64,000 nucleotides of DNA. It comes from Agarophyton chilense (lineage: Eukaryota > Rhodophyta > Florideophyceae > Gracilariales > Gracilariaceae). The notes under the pieces are model-generated. The model was not told the DNA's origin and searched no databases. It was given only the letters and a program-made list of their open reading frames with translations. The number at the start of each line of letters is the position of its first letter. Within the stretch, counting starts at the first letter, position 1. Positions 1 through 10,359 of the stretch are shown here, in pieces. The stretch lies in assembly GCA_030374765.1 (NCBI GenBank), contig JARGXX010000006.1, positions 806,001 to 870,000 on the forward strand, given 5' to 3'. Made by a program: the position numbers and the translations under genes.

Positions 1-210
1 GGGTTGCGCGACGGTTGGTCGTCAGAGCCTTTTGATTGGCTCGGTGCCATTCGACGTGGGCCACATAAATGCGCGGGCGCCGGTTGCCACTCCGCAAGCG
101 GATATGAGGTGGCGCTTTAGGCACGCGCTAGCACTCTTTTGAGCTGTCCCCGACGGGTCTCACTCATTTCTTTCCCATTCCTGAGGGTTCCAGTGTCTCC
201 ATAGGAGTTC

Positions 211-1047
211 CTATTCCCATTCCATAACGAAGAGCCAAATTTGGTCAACCTCGTCGTCGAGATCTTCCCCGTGCGGGTCCGCTGACACAGCTCGTTCCCG
301 AGAAAGCGGGGTTTGAGTGTGCGACACCTCCGTGTCTCTTCCGCGGCGGCAGGTGATCGTCGGCTCTGTAGGCGTTCCGGGTGCGGAGTTCTCCACACGA
401 CTCTCCCTAGGCGGGGTTTCGTCATCTTTTCTGACGTCGTGCTCGGCTGGGTCGGCGGTGATGTCGCTACCCATACGCTGGGGTTGTGACTTCTCTGTCG
501 CCGGCTCGGTCGGGCTCGCCGTCTCACTGTGAGAACTAGATTCCCTGTTAGGGCGACTGGCCGACGCCGAAACATCGTCCTGCGAAGGAACTAAGTCCTC
601 CTCCCCCTCCTTAGGCGGAGAGCCAGGAGGCTTGACTACCTCCGGTGGGGGAGTAACTCTGTAAGAGTTCGTTGGCTGGGCCCTTGAGGGAGCGGGCCCA
701 GGTTCGGGAGTATCCGAAGTTTCCGGTAGGTCGGTTAAACCACGTTCCAGGTGCGGAAGTATAACGGGGCGGGTGTTCGAATCTCCGCCTGACGGGTTAA
801 CTTCCGGTGAATCATCCCCTGTGGAGGGCGTTGGTGCCGACACCACTTCCACATTTGGGTTGGGCGCTCGTGTGATGCGGTCCCTGGAGATCCGTTCGTG
901 GCGGTTAGCGATATCCAATACCACCGTGTCCGGGTCTACAGAAACCACCCGATAGGGTCCGTTCACAATTGGCGAAAGCTTGTGCCTACGTTCCTTTTCA
1001 GGATTGTAGTATTCCTTTCGAAGGAAGACGAAGTCGTCGGGCTCCAC
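211..1047 (-). CDS. Integrase C-terminal GPY/F region and extension of element 1 Pol
   Basis: 278 codons directly in frame with pol across the TAG at 1048-1050, opening with GTG. The first 60 residues match the integrase C-terminal GPY/F module (hydrophobic-rich, with NGPYRVV followed by an LDI strand and RISRDRI). The remaining about 200 residues are a Pro/Ser/Thr/Glu-rich low-complexity tail with no recognised domain. Translation by itself is unlikely; it is best read as the severed end of Pol. Confidence 0.75.
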   Translation of the reverse strand: MEPDDFVFLRKEYYNPEKERRHKLSPIVNGPYRVVSVDPDTVVLDIANRHERISRDRITRAPNPNVEVVSAPTPSTGDDSPEVNPSGGDSNTRPVILPHLERGLTDLPETSDTPEPGPAPSRAQPTNSYRVTPPPEVVKPPGSPPKEGEEDLVPSQDDVSASASRPNRESSSHSETASPTEPATEKSQPQRMGSDITADPAEHDVRKDDETPPRESRVENSAPGTPTEPTITCRRGRDTEVSHTQTPLSRERAVSADPHGEDLDDEVDQIWLFVMEWE

Positions 1048-4000
1048 CTAAGGTAGAGGTTTACGAACCCGATTGTCAAAGTCCTTCTTGTAGGCGCGTT
1101 GAGCTTTGTCCATTGCTTTCCGGGCTATCGGCACCATCTTCGTAAGCCACTCCTTCCAGGCTTCTCGGTACAATCCCGGTGACGGGTACGTCGACAGCGT
1201 CGGTTGAGCCTCGATAGCGACCGGCAGCGGTGTCCTCGACAGTACCAGTTCGAATGGGGATAAAGATGTAACCCGATGTACCTGGGTGTTGTATGCATAC
1301 GTGATAGCGTCTGTGTACAAGTCCCAATTTTTGGGGTGATCCGCAACATACGATCTCAAAGCGTTGAGTATCGTGCGGTTAAACCTCTCCACCTGGCCAT
1401 TCTCCTGAGGGTGATACGTAGTAACAAATAAATTCCTTACATCAAGGATTCGACATACATCCTGAAAGAACTTTGATGCGAATTGCCCTCCGTTGTCGGA
1501 TAACAACTGCACCGGCGGTCCATATACGAACACCCAATGGGTCACGAACGCTTGCGCGACGGTAGCGGCGGTGATCCGCTTCAGCGGCACAGTTCTCGTT
1601 AACTTAGAGAATCTGTCAGAAATGACAAGCAGATACCGATGACCTCGGGGCGTTCTGATAAACTCCCCTAGGATGTCTATGGCCACAAATTCGAGTGGAG
1701 CCCGTGCCGGGAACAGCGTCAACTTCTTAGAGTGCTGCCGAAGTTTGACGTCATTCTTGGCGCAATTGGCGCAGGCCCGTCTGACGGCGTAACAATCGAA
1801 TGCCATTGCCGGCCAGTGAAATTCCCTTCTCAACCTGAGGTACAGTTTTCTTCCCCCGGGGTGGGCGCCAACCTTCAAATAGTGAGTGAGGTGTAATACC
1901 CTCTGTTGTAGGGTGTGCGGCACCACTATCCTCGGGCGAGGTCCAACGGTCCTGATTAGGTAACCCTGATCGTCGTCCTCGAAAGGTAACTGAAATCCTC
2001 CGTTGAGGCGAGCCCGAATCCGTGTACAGAATGGGTCGAGCTGTTGCTCGCGTATCATCTCCTCTGGAGAGATAGGTATAAAAGAGCCGGTCGGCGAATC
2101 CAGACTCTCGTTGACGAGTATATCGTCACAAACATCATCCGTCAGCGGTTGAGCTCCTCCCTCGAGGTCCGATACCATAAAGCATGGGATGTCATCGTCC
2201 TCGTAGGGTTCCGTTTCCGCTGTTGTTCCCAAGCGGGATAGTGCATCAGCCTGAGTGTTCAGCTTCCCTTTCATGTACAGGATCTCAAAGTCGAATTCCG
2301 ACAGTCGGAGACGCCAGCGCATAAGGCGGCCCGACGGTTCGGAGATCTCCAGGAGCCAACGCAAGCATGCGTGGTCCGTATGGACTTTGAAACGAGTACC
2401 CATCAGATAGGGGCGAAGTGTGGCTAAGGCCCACACAACGGCTAAACATTCTTTCTCGGAGACCGAGTAGTTCCTTTCATGGACATTCAGGGAACGTGAC
2501 CAGTACACAATAGGGTGAAGTTCACCATCCTCAGAGGATTGGAACAGTGCACACCCTACTTGGTTTGCACTAGCATCAGTGTCCACTTCGTAAGGGAGCC
2601 CAGGATTGGGTAGAGCCAAGATTGGCGGTGATGTTACGGCATTCACCAGTGCCGTGAAGGCAGACTCTTCCGCGTCGCCAAAAGGTTCCAGTTCGACTGG
2701 TTGTCCCTTCGTCAGGAGCCTGTTGAGGGGGGTGGCAATATCCGCAAAGTTCGGGACGAATCGGAGATACACGTTACACAGACCTAAGAAGGATCGCAAC
2801 TCCGTTTGAGTTTTCGGGTGTTTTGCTTCCTTCAAGGATTTCACTCGTACTTCATCGATTGAAAGCTGTCCGGGACGGATGATATGACCCAGGTATTTAA
2901 CCGCATCGGTGAAAAACTCGCACTTCTTGAGTTTCAAGGTGATTCCCGCGTCGCGGAGTATCTTCATTACGTCCCTGACGTGTTCGAGGTGGTCATCCAG
3001 GTTGTTGGAGAAGACAATAATGTCGTCTAAATACACTAGACACGTCCTCCACTTGAAGGGAGCCAACAGAATGTCCATCGCCCGTTGAAACGTTGCGGGG
3101 GCATTTGTCAACCCAAAAGGCATCCTCCGGAATCGGAAAAGTCCTTGATGACACACGAAAGCCGTTTCGTCTCGATCTTCCCCCCTAATAGGGACTTGCC
3201 AGTAGCCCGAATTGGCGTCGAGGGTAGAGAAAACAGTAGCGCTCCCAAGGGAGTCGATGTATTCGTCCATCCGAGGGATCGGGTACACATCCTTAATGGT
3301 TACCTCGTTCAGGCGTCTGTAATCGATGCAGAAACGCCACGATCCATCCGGTTTCGGAACTAACACCACTGGTGAGGCCCAAACGGACTGGGCAGGTTCA
3401 ATTACGCCCGCTTTAAGCATCTTCTCCACCTGAGATTTCTCCTCTTCCCGAGCTTTCGGTCCAGCCCTGTAAGGGTGTTGGGCAATAGGCCGAGTGTTCG
3501 GTAACAAGTCGATGCGGTGTTCTGTAATCCCAATAGTTCCAAGGGAACCATCCCACATGGGGGTAAATTCACGAAGCATGTGCCTCAGCTTCTCCCGATG
3601 AGATGCGGGTACATGGTTGAGATCCCATTTTTCCAATTCCTGAACAGGATCCGTCTGGTCTGCTCCTGTGATAGGGGCCGTAACCTCCTGAGGTTTAAAG
3701 TGTTCAGCGTGTGGAGCTGCAGTCGTATGCTCACCGTCTTCCGCGATTTCGGCAGTGTCCTCCCCCTCCTTAGGGTCCGCCACACCAAGGAACTCTGCGA
3801 TAGAGATCTTTGTAGGTACGATAGCATGCAGGTGTGGAAGAACAGAACCCAGGATCTGGTGTTTGACCAAATGCTGCGTTGTCTTTCCAAAGTTGGCTAC
3901 CAAAACCTTGAAAGGTTTATCCGGTTCCACAGAGACAATCCCATTCGCAAGGGCGAGTTGACGCCGCGTATACAGAGACGGGTTCGGTTGTACCACATGC

Positions 4001-4743
4001 ACACCAATTTTCTTGGTAACAACTGTGAACCAAACCTGGGTTTCTGGCGGGATAGTTACTGACTTCGCAACCTTTACCCGTGTAGACACCGGGTCCTTTC
4101 TCACAGATTTCTGCGCGACGGGGAGAGGAACGCGTGTTCGCGCTGCTCCCTGTAAGGGTTTACGAACGATTGGGATCGTAGACCCGTCTTCGAGTTCCAC
4201 AGTTCTATTCCGGGGACGGATGGCTTCCACGAAGCGGTCGCAAAAGTCACAACCCAGTATGACTGGTGCTGCAAGTGACTTGCATACAATAAACTCCAGT
4301 TGAACGAGATAGGAGCCTAACCTCACCATGAGGGAAATTGTACCCAGTGTCCGTAGCGGGTTGTTGTTCGCATCGGCGATATCCAAACGTGGACCGGTAC
4401 AAACTTGAACCCGGAGCAGCGGGGGTAACAATTCAACATGAATTAAGTTAGGAGCGGCTCCTGTATCCAGGACAGATATTTGACGAACCATAAACTGGTT
4501 GGACAGGCCGAAGTCGGCGAATACTTTATAATTCCGCTTGGCCATTACCATAACTCGATCCGGAATACGGAGATTACGGGACCGTATCCACGGGCGACGG
4601 AGGACACTAAAGTATCCCGAGTTAACGTCGGTGTCAGCCGTTTTCCTTGAAAGGATTGTCACAGCTGGGGAGCGAAGCTGGAGCGCCTCGGGCGTCTTCA
4701 ACTCCGGCTCAGAAGACGCCCCTCCAGCAGGGGAGACTCCCAA
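1048..4743 (-). CDS. pol: Pol polyprotein of element 1 (protease, RT, RNase H, integrase)
   Basis: 1231 residues counted from the TTG at 4743; the frame is really open from about 4839, just inside gag. Visible landmarks are aspartic protease DTGAA at residues 93-97, reverse transcriptase about 440-650 with YLDD at 571-574, RNase H starting near DTDAS at 721, and integrase with an HHCC zinc region (about 954-994) and D1023, D1083, E1119 as the DDE triad. All catalytic motifs are intact. The frame ends at TAG 1048-1050, but the same frame continues without any other break into 211-1047, which carries the usual integrase tail. I take the TAG as a recent lesion, or possibly a leaky stop. Confidence 0.9.
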   Translation of the reverse strand: MGVSPAGGASSEPELKTPEALQLRSPAVTILSRKTADTDVNSGYFSVLRRPWIRSRNLRIPDRVMVMAKRNYKVFADFGLSNQFMVRQISVLDTGAAPNLIHVELLPPLLRVQVCTGPRLDIADANNNPLRTLGTISLMVRLGSYLVQLEFIVCKSLAAPVILGCDFCDRFVEAIRPRNRTVELEDGSTIPIVRKPLQGAARTRVPLPVAQKSVRKDPVSTRVKVAKSVTIPPETQVWFTVVTKKIGVHVVQPNPSLYTRRQLALANGIVSVEPDKPFKVLVANFGKTTQHLVKHQILGSVLPHLHAIVPTKISIAEFLGVADPKEGEDTAEIAEDGEHTTAAPHAEHFKPQEVTAPITGADQTDPVQELEKWDLNHVPASHREKLRHMLREFTPMWDGSLGTIGITEHRIDLLPNTRPIAQHPYRAGPKAREEEKSQVEKMLKAGVIEPAQSVWASPVVLVPKPDGSWRFCIDYRRLNEVTIKDVYPIPRMDEYIDSLGSATVFSTLDANSGYWQVPIRGEDRDETAFVCHQGLFRFRRMPFGLTNAPATFQRAMDILLAPFKWRTCLVYLDDIIVFSNNLDDHLEHVRDVMKILRDAGITLKLKKCEFFTDAVKYLGHIIRPGQLSIDEVRVKSLKEAKHPKTQTELRSFLGLCNVYLRFVPNFADIATPLNRLLTKGQPVELEPFGDAEESAFTALVNAVTSPPILALPNPGLPYEVDTDASANQVGCALFQSSEDGELHPIVYWSRSLNVHERNYSVSEKECLAVVWALATLRPYLMGTRFKVHTDHACLRWLLEISEPSGRLMRWRLRLSEFDFEILYMKGKLNTQADALSRLGTTAETEPYEDDDIPCFMVSDLEGGAQPLTDDVCDDILVNESLDSPTGSFIPISPEEMIREQQLDPFCTRIRARLNGGFQLPFEDDDQGYLIRTVGPRPRIVVPHTLQQRVLHLTHYLKVGAHPGGRKLYLRLRREFHWPAMAFDCYAVRRACANCAKNDVKLRQHSKKLTLFPARAPLEFVAIDILGEFIRTPRGHRYLLVISDRFSKLTRTVPLKRITAATVAQAFVTHWVFVYGPPVQLLSDNGGQFASKFFQDVCRILDVRNLFVTTYHPQENGQVERFNRTILNALRSYVADHPKNWDLYTDAITYAYNTQVHRVTSLSPFELVLSRTPLPVAIEAQPTLSTYPSPGLYREAWKEWLTKMVPIARKAMDKAQRAYKKDFDNRVRKPLP

Positions 4744-4826
4744 GTTTAGTTTTTCGAAGCGGACCCCACCAAATTCGGTGCAGCTGCCTCGAAGGAAACC
4801 GGTTGTTCCCCGTTCGCGAGTACAAG

Positions 4827-6776
4827 TTATGTATCCCTGTCAGTAAGGTGAGCTCGGAGTATCCTTTGTTCCTCATAGGACCTACTCAAGACTCGAGCTT
4901 TCTCCTCAGGGGTCAGAGCCTCGTACTGAGCGATAATTCGTGAACCCTCCCGCAGGGGAAATGTGCAGTCTGGTGCTTTGTGACCACGGAGGTAACACAA
5001 ATAGCAAATCAGCTCTGCCGGGTTCGGTTGTGGACCTGAATCCACGCGACGTGGTGCTGTATCCCTCCATCCGGGGCGAAAGAACCGAGCAGCGGTATTC
5101 GCAAAAGGTAGCGATGCGGCTGGCACCCGCCGTCCTTGGGTATAGAGCGCAGGGTCTTCATCCGTAGTCGGAGCGGATGTCGACGGCAACTCAGACGTAC
5201 CCATAGATTCGGGGTTACTTCCCATGAAGTGAATGTTATCATTGACCCCCACAGGGGCAGGGCCTCCTGCGAGTGACAAAGACGAGTTACCTCCATCGGC
5301 GAGGAGTGCACTTGTCGGCCGACTCTTTCGGTTCTGCCGGGCACGGAGAGTATCCCCCTCAGCCTGGGCGTACTGAACCAGTTCCAAGTAGGTCAGCTTG
5401 CGCTTCTCTTCCCGATGTCGGGCAACCAATGCCCTTATCGAGGGGTCCAAACCATCCACAAACATGGAGCATCTCTCGTAGGCGGGGAATACATTCCCGC
5501 ATCGATGAAACGCTTTATTCAAGCGAGTTGAATACACCGTTTCGGTTTTCATCGGCTTCTGCCGCGTATCCCTTAATGCAAGGATTGCTTCCTGAATCGC
5601 ATTTCCAGTAGCGTATGACCTCAAGAGGTACTGCACCGCTTCGGGCCAGCACGTGACTCCCCCTTCCGAGGCTCGGGATGATCCACGGACGGAGTTGAAC
5701 TGGTCTTCAACCATTCCCTTTAAGAAATAGGGTAATGCAAGATACGCTTGCGCTTCACTCATACCGAGGATGTCAGCCTCCTGGACGAACCTCGCAAGGA
5801 AATCGAGCACCAGAATTGGGTCTGTTCCTGTGAACTCCCTCTTCTGTAGGGTGATGCTCAGCCTTTTGATGTAGTCCTTGACCTTACCCGTTCCGCGGGA
5901 TGTTCGATCTCCCGATGGGTTATCCAACCGGTAATAGCGGTTCGATAGCAGCTTCCGATAGAGAGGATTCGTCGGCTTCAGCTCCCTTAATCCAAGGTGT
6001 TTCCTACCCTTCTTCCGGGTACGGATTGCCCCTTGAGAGGTGTAAGTAGCCTTCGACCGAGTCGCCCGGGATGACCGGCGTCCATCTTCACTATCCGAAG
6101 ATTCGGAGGACGAACTCGATGACGAGCGATTGGGATCGGAATCCGATAAATCCTCTTGGAGGTGAACCCTCTTCTTTGACTTGCGGCGGTCCCGTTTAGC
6201 GGAGCGGTGTTCTTCGTCTTCCGAAACGTCGGGTTTATCCTTCGAGGCTTCTGCGTCTCCGTCCATACGGATAATGGCCTCGAGGGTGTCCACCCGAGCT
6301 CGGAAGCGTTCCGCTTGCACGCGGTGTTCCTCCACGAGGCTCCGGTACTCCTGGATAAAGACCCCAGGGGTACCAAAGCTTTCCAAAAGGGAGTTCACAT
6401 CCCTCCTCAGGGTACGAAGGTCATCGGCGACTCCCCGCACCTGGGCGTCCTCCACCTTGAGGCGGAGGGTAGTAACCTCCTGCAGGAGCTCGATGTGAGC
6501 CGCGTTGGCGATATCAATTCGAGTCTCCAGGCGCTGTAATTCAGGGTCGGCCCGACTTCGGGGTGCTGCTGAGGGGGTCTCCACCACTGGAGCTGGGCCC
6601 ACAGCCACGACCTCTCGAGGACCTGAAACCACTGAGGGTGCTCTCCAAGTGTCCGGATCGATACCGGAATCGTTCCGACCTTCGGGAATAGAGCTCCTCG
6701 ACCTAGGCGGGGCCGGGGGCACTGAATCCGCTTGACGGTTCGATCCAGTCCTGGAACCACGGGTAGGCGGCGACAT
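4827..6776 (-). CDS. gag: Gag polyprotein of Ty3/gypsy element 1
   Basis: A 649-residue ORF. The N-terminal third is rich in Arg, Ser and charged residues, with a coiled-coil-like stretch and an acidic Ser/Asp/Glu block. The middle resembles a retrotransposon capsid. Residues 591-604 form a CCHC zinc knuckle (C-x2-C-x4-H-x4-C), the nucleic-acid-binding hallmark of Gag. ATG at 6774-6776 follows the PBS by about 200 nt. The stop codon TAA (4827-4829) lies inside the beginning of the open pol frame, which is read in the -1 frame with about 13 nt of overlap, so Pol is made either by -1 frameshifting or by restarting. No perfect X-XXY-YYZ slippery heptamer is evident. Confidence 0.85.
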   Translation of the reverse strand: MSPPTRGSRTGSNRQADSVPPAPPRSRSSIPEGRNDSGIDPDTWRAPSVVSGPREVVAVGPAPVVETPSAAPRSRADPELQRLETRIDIANAAHIELLQEVTTLRLKVEDAQVRGVADDLRTLRRDVNSLLESFGTPGVFIQEYRSLVEEHRVQAERFRARVDTLEAIIRMDGDAEASKDKPDVSEDEEHRSAKRDRRKSKKRVHLQEDLSDSDPNRSSSSSSSESSDSEDGRRSSRATRSKATYTSQGAIRTRKKGRKHLGLRELKPTNPLYRKLLSNRYYRLDNPSGDRTSRGTGKVKDYIKRLSITLQKREFTGTDPILVLDFLARFVQEADILGMSEAQAYLALPYFLKGMVEDQFNSVRGSSRASEGGVTCWPEAVQYLLRSYATGNAIQEAILALRDTRQKPMKTETVYSTRLNKAFHRCGNVFPAYERCSMFVDGLDPSIRALVARHREEKRKLTYLELVQYAQAEGDTLRARQNRKSRPTSALLADGGNSSLSLAGGPAPVGVNDNIHFMGSNPESMGTSELPSTSAPTTDEDPALYTQGRRVPAASLPFANTAARFFRPGWRDTAPRRVDSGPQPNPAELICYLCYLRGHKAPDCTFPLREGSRIIAQYEALTPEEKARVLSRSYEEQRILRAHLTDRDT

Positions 6777-6983
6777 GCTGCAGACACGACACCGACGATT
6801 CGGGGTAACAATGAAATTCGATCACGAGATTCCCGGAGAACGGATGACGTAACACAAAACAAAAATAAAAACCAATTCCACCCTTTCCAAAGGGGACCAC
6901 TACAACAAATCTTCACGACGGTGCTTCCTCTTCCAAGAGATATTCCAACACGTGAATGACCAACCCAAAAGTCCGAGAACGGA

Positions 6984-7001
6984 TTCTAAGTCGGGAGACC
7001 A
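6984..7001 (-). other. putative primer-binding site of element 1
   Basis: Two bases inside the LTR end (minus strand) there is a TGG followed by TCTCCCGACTTAG. This is the expected position and form (TGG pairing with the CCA end of a tRNA) for minus-strand priming. I did not identify which tRNA it matches. Confidence 0.6.
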
Positions 7002-7003
7002 CT

Positions 7004-7917
7004 TGTGGAGCAAAACCCGGCGACGGGAAGTGCTCTCAAGGTGTTCGAAGCCTTGCTCCCTGGGGGAGGCAGACTCAGAGACAGAGCCCTCCGTTCCACC
7101 CGTAGTGTGGGGTGTAACTCCCACGGGGGATTCCGGCAGTACCGACGGAGGTGAAGGGTAGAAACCGTTGGATCGGGAATGGGTATGGGTATCCCAAAGA
7201 ATGGGGGAAAATCCGGCGAAGAGGAAAAACGGGGCGAGGGTCGGGCACTAACAGGCACCGGACCCGAGAACCAGAAAAGGGGCGAAACAACAAAAGAAAC
7301 CCAATACAGGGGCGAAAACCTGTCCTCGAAAGGAAACACAAAAAGAACGCAACAAGTAAGCAGAACCCCCACGGGGTATCGTGCACGCAGGTCGTCTGAG
7401 CGGTCCCAAGGGGGTGGTTGCACGGATCCCAAACGTGGGCACTCTCCAAGTGGAGTCGTGTCCCTACGCAGGCGTTGCTAACCAGAGCCCGTTCCGGGTT
7501 GTAAGGCCGAAACGATGGCGACGAAGAACCTCTAAAGGTATCGAAGACCAACCTTGGTTACCATTTACTCTGAGCTTCGGACTGTCAGATCTCATCTCCC
7601 TAAGTAGGGCCCACTAACTAAACTCTACAGTAGTGCACACCTGCTCAGGGCCATACACGTGGAGATCCCACTGCCAGGGCCCAAAAGTCCAACGTTCTAC
7701 AAATATCCGAAAATCGGTGCCAAAATTAAGCCACGTGTATCACGGGGCCAATCCAACCATGGGCCATCCGAATTTTCCCTTATAGGCGAAATATAACCAG
7801 AAAACAGTGCCACCTCAGCACACCTTAGAAGGGATCATAATCATAACCCTCGGAGGGTTCAATCCTCATCCTATGAGTTACATCTTCAAGTATCCCCTGA
7901 CTGGGCGTTGCTCTACA
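7004..7917 (-). repeat. 5' LTR of element 1 (914 bp)
   Basis: On the minus strand it starts TGTAGAGC at 7917 and ends CACA at 7004. Its limits come from comparison with the near-identical, inverted 914-bp solo LTR at 36530-37443: similarity stops at the same bases in both. A TATA-like TATAAGG sits at 7784-7778 (minus strand). The five bases outside the LTR, ctttg at 7918-7922, are the candidate target duplication, but the partner copy is outside the window. ORFs of 148-158 codons inside the LTR are shared by both copies and are probably chance. Confidence 0.88.
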
Positions 7918-8025
7918 CTTTGGGTTACGAAAGTGCTACTTCTACACTACGACCTAATACGGCTAGGCCGTTCGAATTAATGACCAATCTAGCCAGCACT
8001 AGTATGCGTTGCCATCAACAAACAT

Positions 8026-8631
8026 CTAATCGGTTTTGAACGAAGATTTTGTAACCAACCTCAACATCATTTTCATCAATTTTTCATGGCGTCTGTTCTC
8101 GTCAAGACGGTGTAGACGATTTTTTTCTCTTCTTTCTTTGCTCCTTTCCGTATCTTCTTCTCTACGCTTCTGATCGTTAAGCACAGGTACTTTAAGAATT
8201 ACCATGAGGTCATTTTCATACTTAACAGCAGGTGTTCGAAAACAAGATGGCACTAGTGGGCGAGGTGAAACGGAGGTTTCGAGAGCTTTCCCTTTCTCTT
8301 CTTTCGCATCGGTGAGAGAGTCGACAGGTCTCCAATTATCAGTCGCATTGTCATAGCCACTTTGAAATGCGGAAACCAGAGTCTCCTGAACGTTTACTCC
8401 TTCACCAATATCTGAGCTTTCAGTGATTGGTTCACGAATTTGCTTGACATTTTCCACGTCATTGGGAACAAACGAAAATCCGGTAGGCAAGCGGCGGCGG
8501 TGCAAGGTAGCGAATTTTCTTTTAAATCTATCGACAATGCGCTGCTCTTTTGCGAAACCAAGCAACTTTAGCTGGCAGATGAGACGTTCTGATGGCTCAG
8601 ATAGGGGTTTCAGTAGCTGCTTTTGTGCCAA
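8026..8631 (-). CDS. hypothetical protein, charged C-terminal helix
   Basis: A 201-residue single ORF with no recognised family. The N-terminus contains a basic helix (about 25-50). The last 50 residues are a highly charged Arg/Glu/Lys helix, likely coiled coil. That layout resembles the C-terminal tail of the Myb/SANT-like protein at 49136-50463 and of Harbinger-associated Myb-like proteins, but the similarity is compositional only. It sits about 110 bp beyond the LTR of element 1 and about 800 bp from a Tc1 relic, so it may be a fragment of another transposon protein. No signal peptide, membrane segment or promoter was identified. Confidence 0.35.
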   Translation of the reverse strand: MAQKQLLKPLSEPSERLICQLKLLGFAKEQRIVDRFKRKFATLHRRRLPTGFSFVPNDVENVKQIREPITESSDIGEGVNVQETLVSAFQSGYDNATDNWRPVDSLTDAKEEKGKALETSVSPRPLVPSCFRTPAVKYENDLMVILKVPVLNDQKRREEDTERSKERREKNRLHRLDENRRHEKLMKMMLRLVTKSSFKTD

Positions 8632-8691
8632 TTATGACGTTTGCGTCCCAGAACAAATGCTCTGGGCCATAACCACTTTGATAAAGTTTAG

Positions 8692-8730
8692 TACACTCAA
8701 ATAGCCTGAATCGTTGAATTTGAGTGTACA
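8692..8730. repeat. perfect 12-bp inverted repeat (hairpin)
   Basis: GTACACTCAAAT (8692-8703) and its exact reverse complement (8719-8730) are separated by a 15-nt loop. It lies just upstream, in minus-strand terms, of the ORF at 8026-8631. It could be a terminator, a protein-binding site or the fused ends of a small inverted-repeat element. Confidence 0.6.
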
Positions 8731-9427
8731 CAATTTGCGATTAGGAATTTCAGGAGCGACCCTTTCTCACCGTAAACACAGTGTACGAAAATCCATTTTG
8801 TTCAAATGCACTGAATTGGGTTAGATTTCAGCTTCTGCTGCCAATTTGATTCATTCTACCATGTGGCGCACCATGCTTCAATGCTGATGCATTTTGTTCG
8901 CCAAATAGTGCCGCAGTTATCTCTTTGAAAACTTTATGACCTCGCCTGTCAGGGGCACAAAATCTCAATCAAAAGGAGTGCAAGATCGCATCGGCGCAGT
9001 ATTCTGCCTTTAAGAAACACTGATCTTCCTTGTAGCCTTGAAAAAAACCGAAATACCCAGGATTCGTCAACAACTTTGTGATTGTATTTAATTGTCGTGA
9101 GATTGAAATTTTAAATCATCAAGACGTGTAACACCTTTTTGTGATGTAAAAACTGTTTCAAAATCATATCACTCGCGCAAATTTCCAAAAATGGACGTTT
9201 AGAATACACTTAAACTAAAAAATTCAGTGTGAAAAATTTGAAGCAAAAATATTGTTTCGAAAATATAACCTTTATTGCATCCTTATTATTCTAATGCGAG
9301 TTTAGTAGTTTATTTTTGCTTCTTATGCATGTAAAAAACTTATACAACGCTTTGGCATTGATTCTATAAAAGAACTGATAACATTACTGTCAATCGTTTC
9401 CTAACAATACTTAATACAATTTTTTTA
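8731..9427. other. intergenic, no gene seen
   Basis: AT-rich sequence with stops in all frames, lying between the hypothetical ORF and the Tc1 relic. Tc1 terminal repeats were looked for here and not found. Confidence 0.5.
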
Positions 9428-10359
9428 TTAAAAAAATGTGTCAAACTGCCTTCTTTCCCAATAAAGCATTCGGCCCAACATTCCCCAAATATTTTCTATA
9501 GGGCTGAGGGCAGGAGAGCGCGCAAGCCACTCCACAACCGACATATTTATAATATTAAACCACTGTATCATAGAATTAGAATTATGCACAGGTGCTTTAT
9601 CTTGCTGAAAAATGAATTTTTCTTTGTGCCCACAGTATGCAAAACGTAGAATATAGTTTTCTGGAACCTCAGCATTCTTTCCAGAGTATATAGTAATTTC
9701 AACAAAAGCCATATCAGTTGCGCTTTTCGTAGAAATTATAGCCTATACCATTACTGATACCCTTTTTTAGTGCTTCTTCATAAATTATTTCTCATTCTTT
9801 TGTAGATCAGGCGAAAAAAATTTATAACAATCTAAACAATCACGGTGAAACATTTTTTCTTCGGAAAACATAACATGGTTCCATTCAGTCTTCGCATAAG
9901 ATTCCTAAGCACACCATTACACACCAGTTCTATTGTGAGTACCTTAAAAAAGGGTTTACTCATGTTTGTGTACTTTGACAAAGCTTAACGGTTAGCTTTA
10001 GATCATAAGGTAGATTTCGATAGAGATAAATTGAGGTTTTTAACACTTTATCCGCAAGATGAAGCATTACGTCATAGTTATCCCTTGTTTCTACTTTTAT
10101 CTGCTGGTGATTGTGACGTAAAACGGTAGGTTAAACACTTTTTTTTAAATGAAGCGGGGCTGATTATGAAGGTGCTGATTTGTTTTGGGCTGTGCTTGAC
10201 TTTTCGGGCTACACCTGCTGGAATCATACCCTGACCTACTACTTCCATGATTTCCAGATGTTCATAACGTGTCAGAGGCGGTCCACGAGCCATAATTGAG
10301 CTAATGATTGTATTAAACATATACTTTTGAAATAGTGTTCTTGACTCAGTGGTTTCCAT
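9428..10359 (-). pseudogene. Tc1/mariner-type transposase, degenerate
   Basis: Three pieces in order on the minus strand make up a Tc1-like transposase. 10359-10078 encodes the N-terminal helix-turn-helix region (MARGPPL start, then an 'I-M-E-V-V-G-Q-G' helix). About 9900-9790 holds the VMFSEEK block, where the first catalytic Asp of the usual SDEK is Glu. 9712-9428 holds QQDKAPVH (second Asp) and SPIENIWG (third acidic residue). Frameshifts and stops separate the pieces, so the copy is dead. Terminal inverted repeats and TA duplications were not located. Confidence 0.8.

Larger units (their letters stand above)
1..7917 (-). mobile_element. Ty3/gypsy LTR retrotransposon 1 (5' part; 3' LTR outside window)
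   Basis: Read on the minus strand, the order is LTR (7917-7004), primer-binding site, gag (6776-4827), pol with protease, reverse transcriptase, RNase H and integrase (about 4839-1048), then a C-terminal pol extension (1047-211). Integrase lying after RNase H is the Ty3/gypsy order. The left end of the window cuts the element before its 3' LTR. Apart from one in-frame TAG at 1048-1050, the coding frames are open and the catalytic residues of protease, RT and integrase are visible, so this copy is young or only recently inactivated. A solo LTR of the same family and same length lies at 36530-37443. Confidence 0.9.

Noticed and set aside
117-575. Long ORFs overlapping gag and pol of element 1 in other frames (for example 117-575, 3517-4062, 6181-6539)
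   Set aside because: Shadows of GC-rich coding sequence without features of their own.
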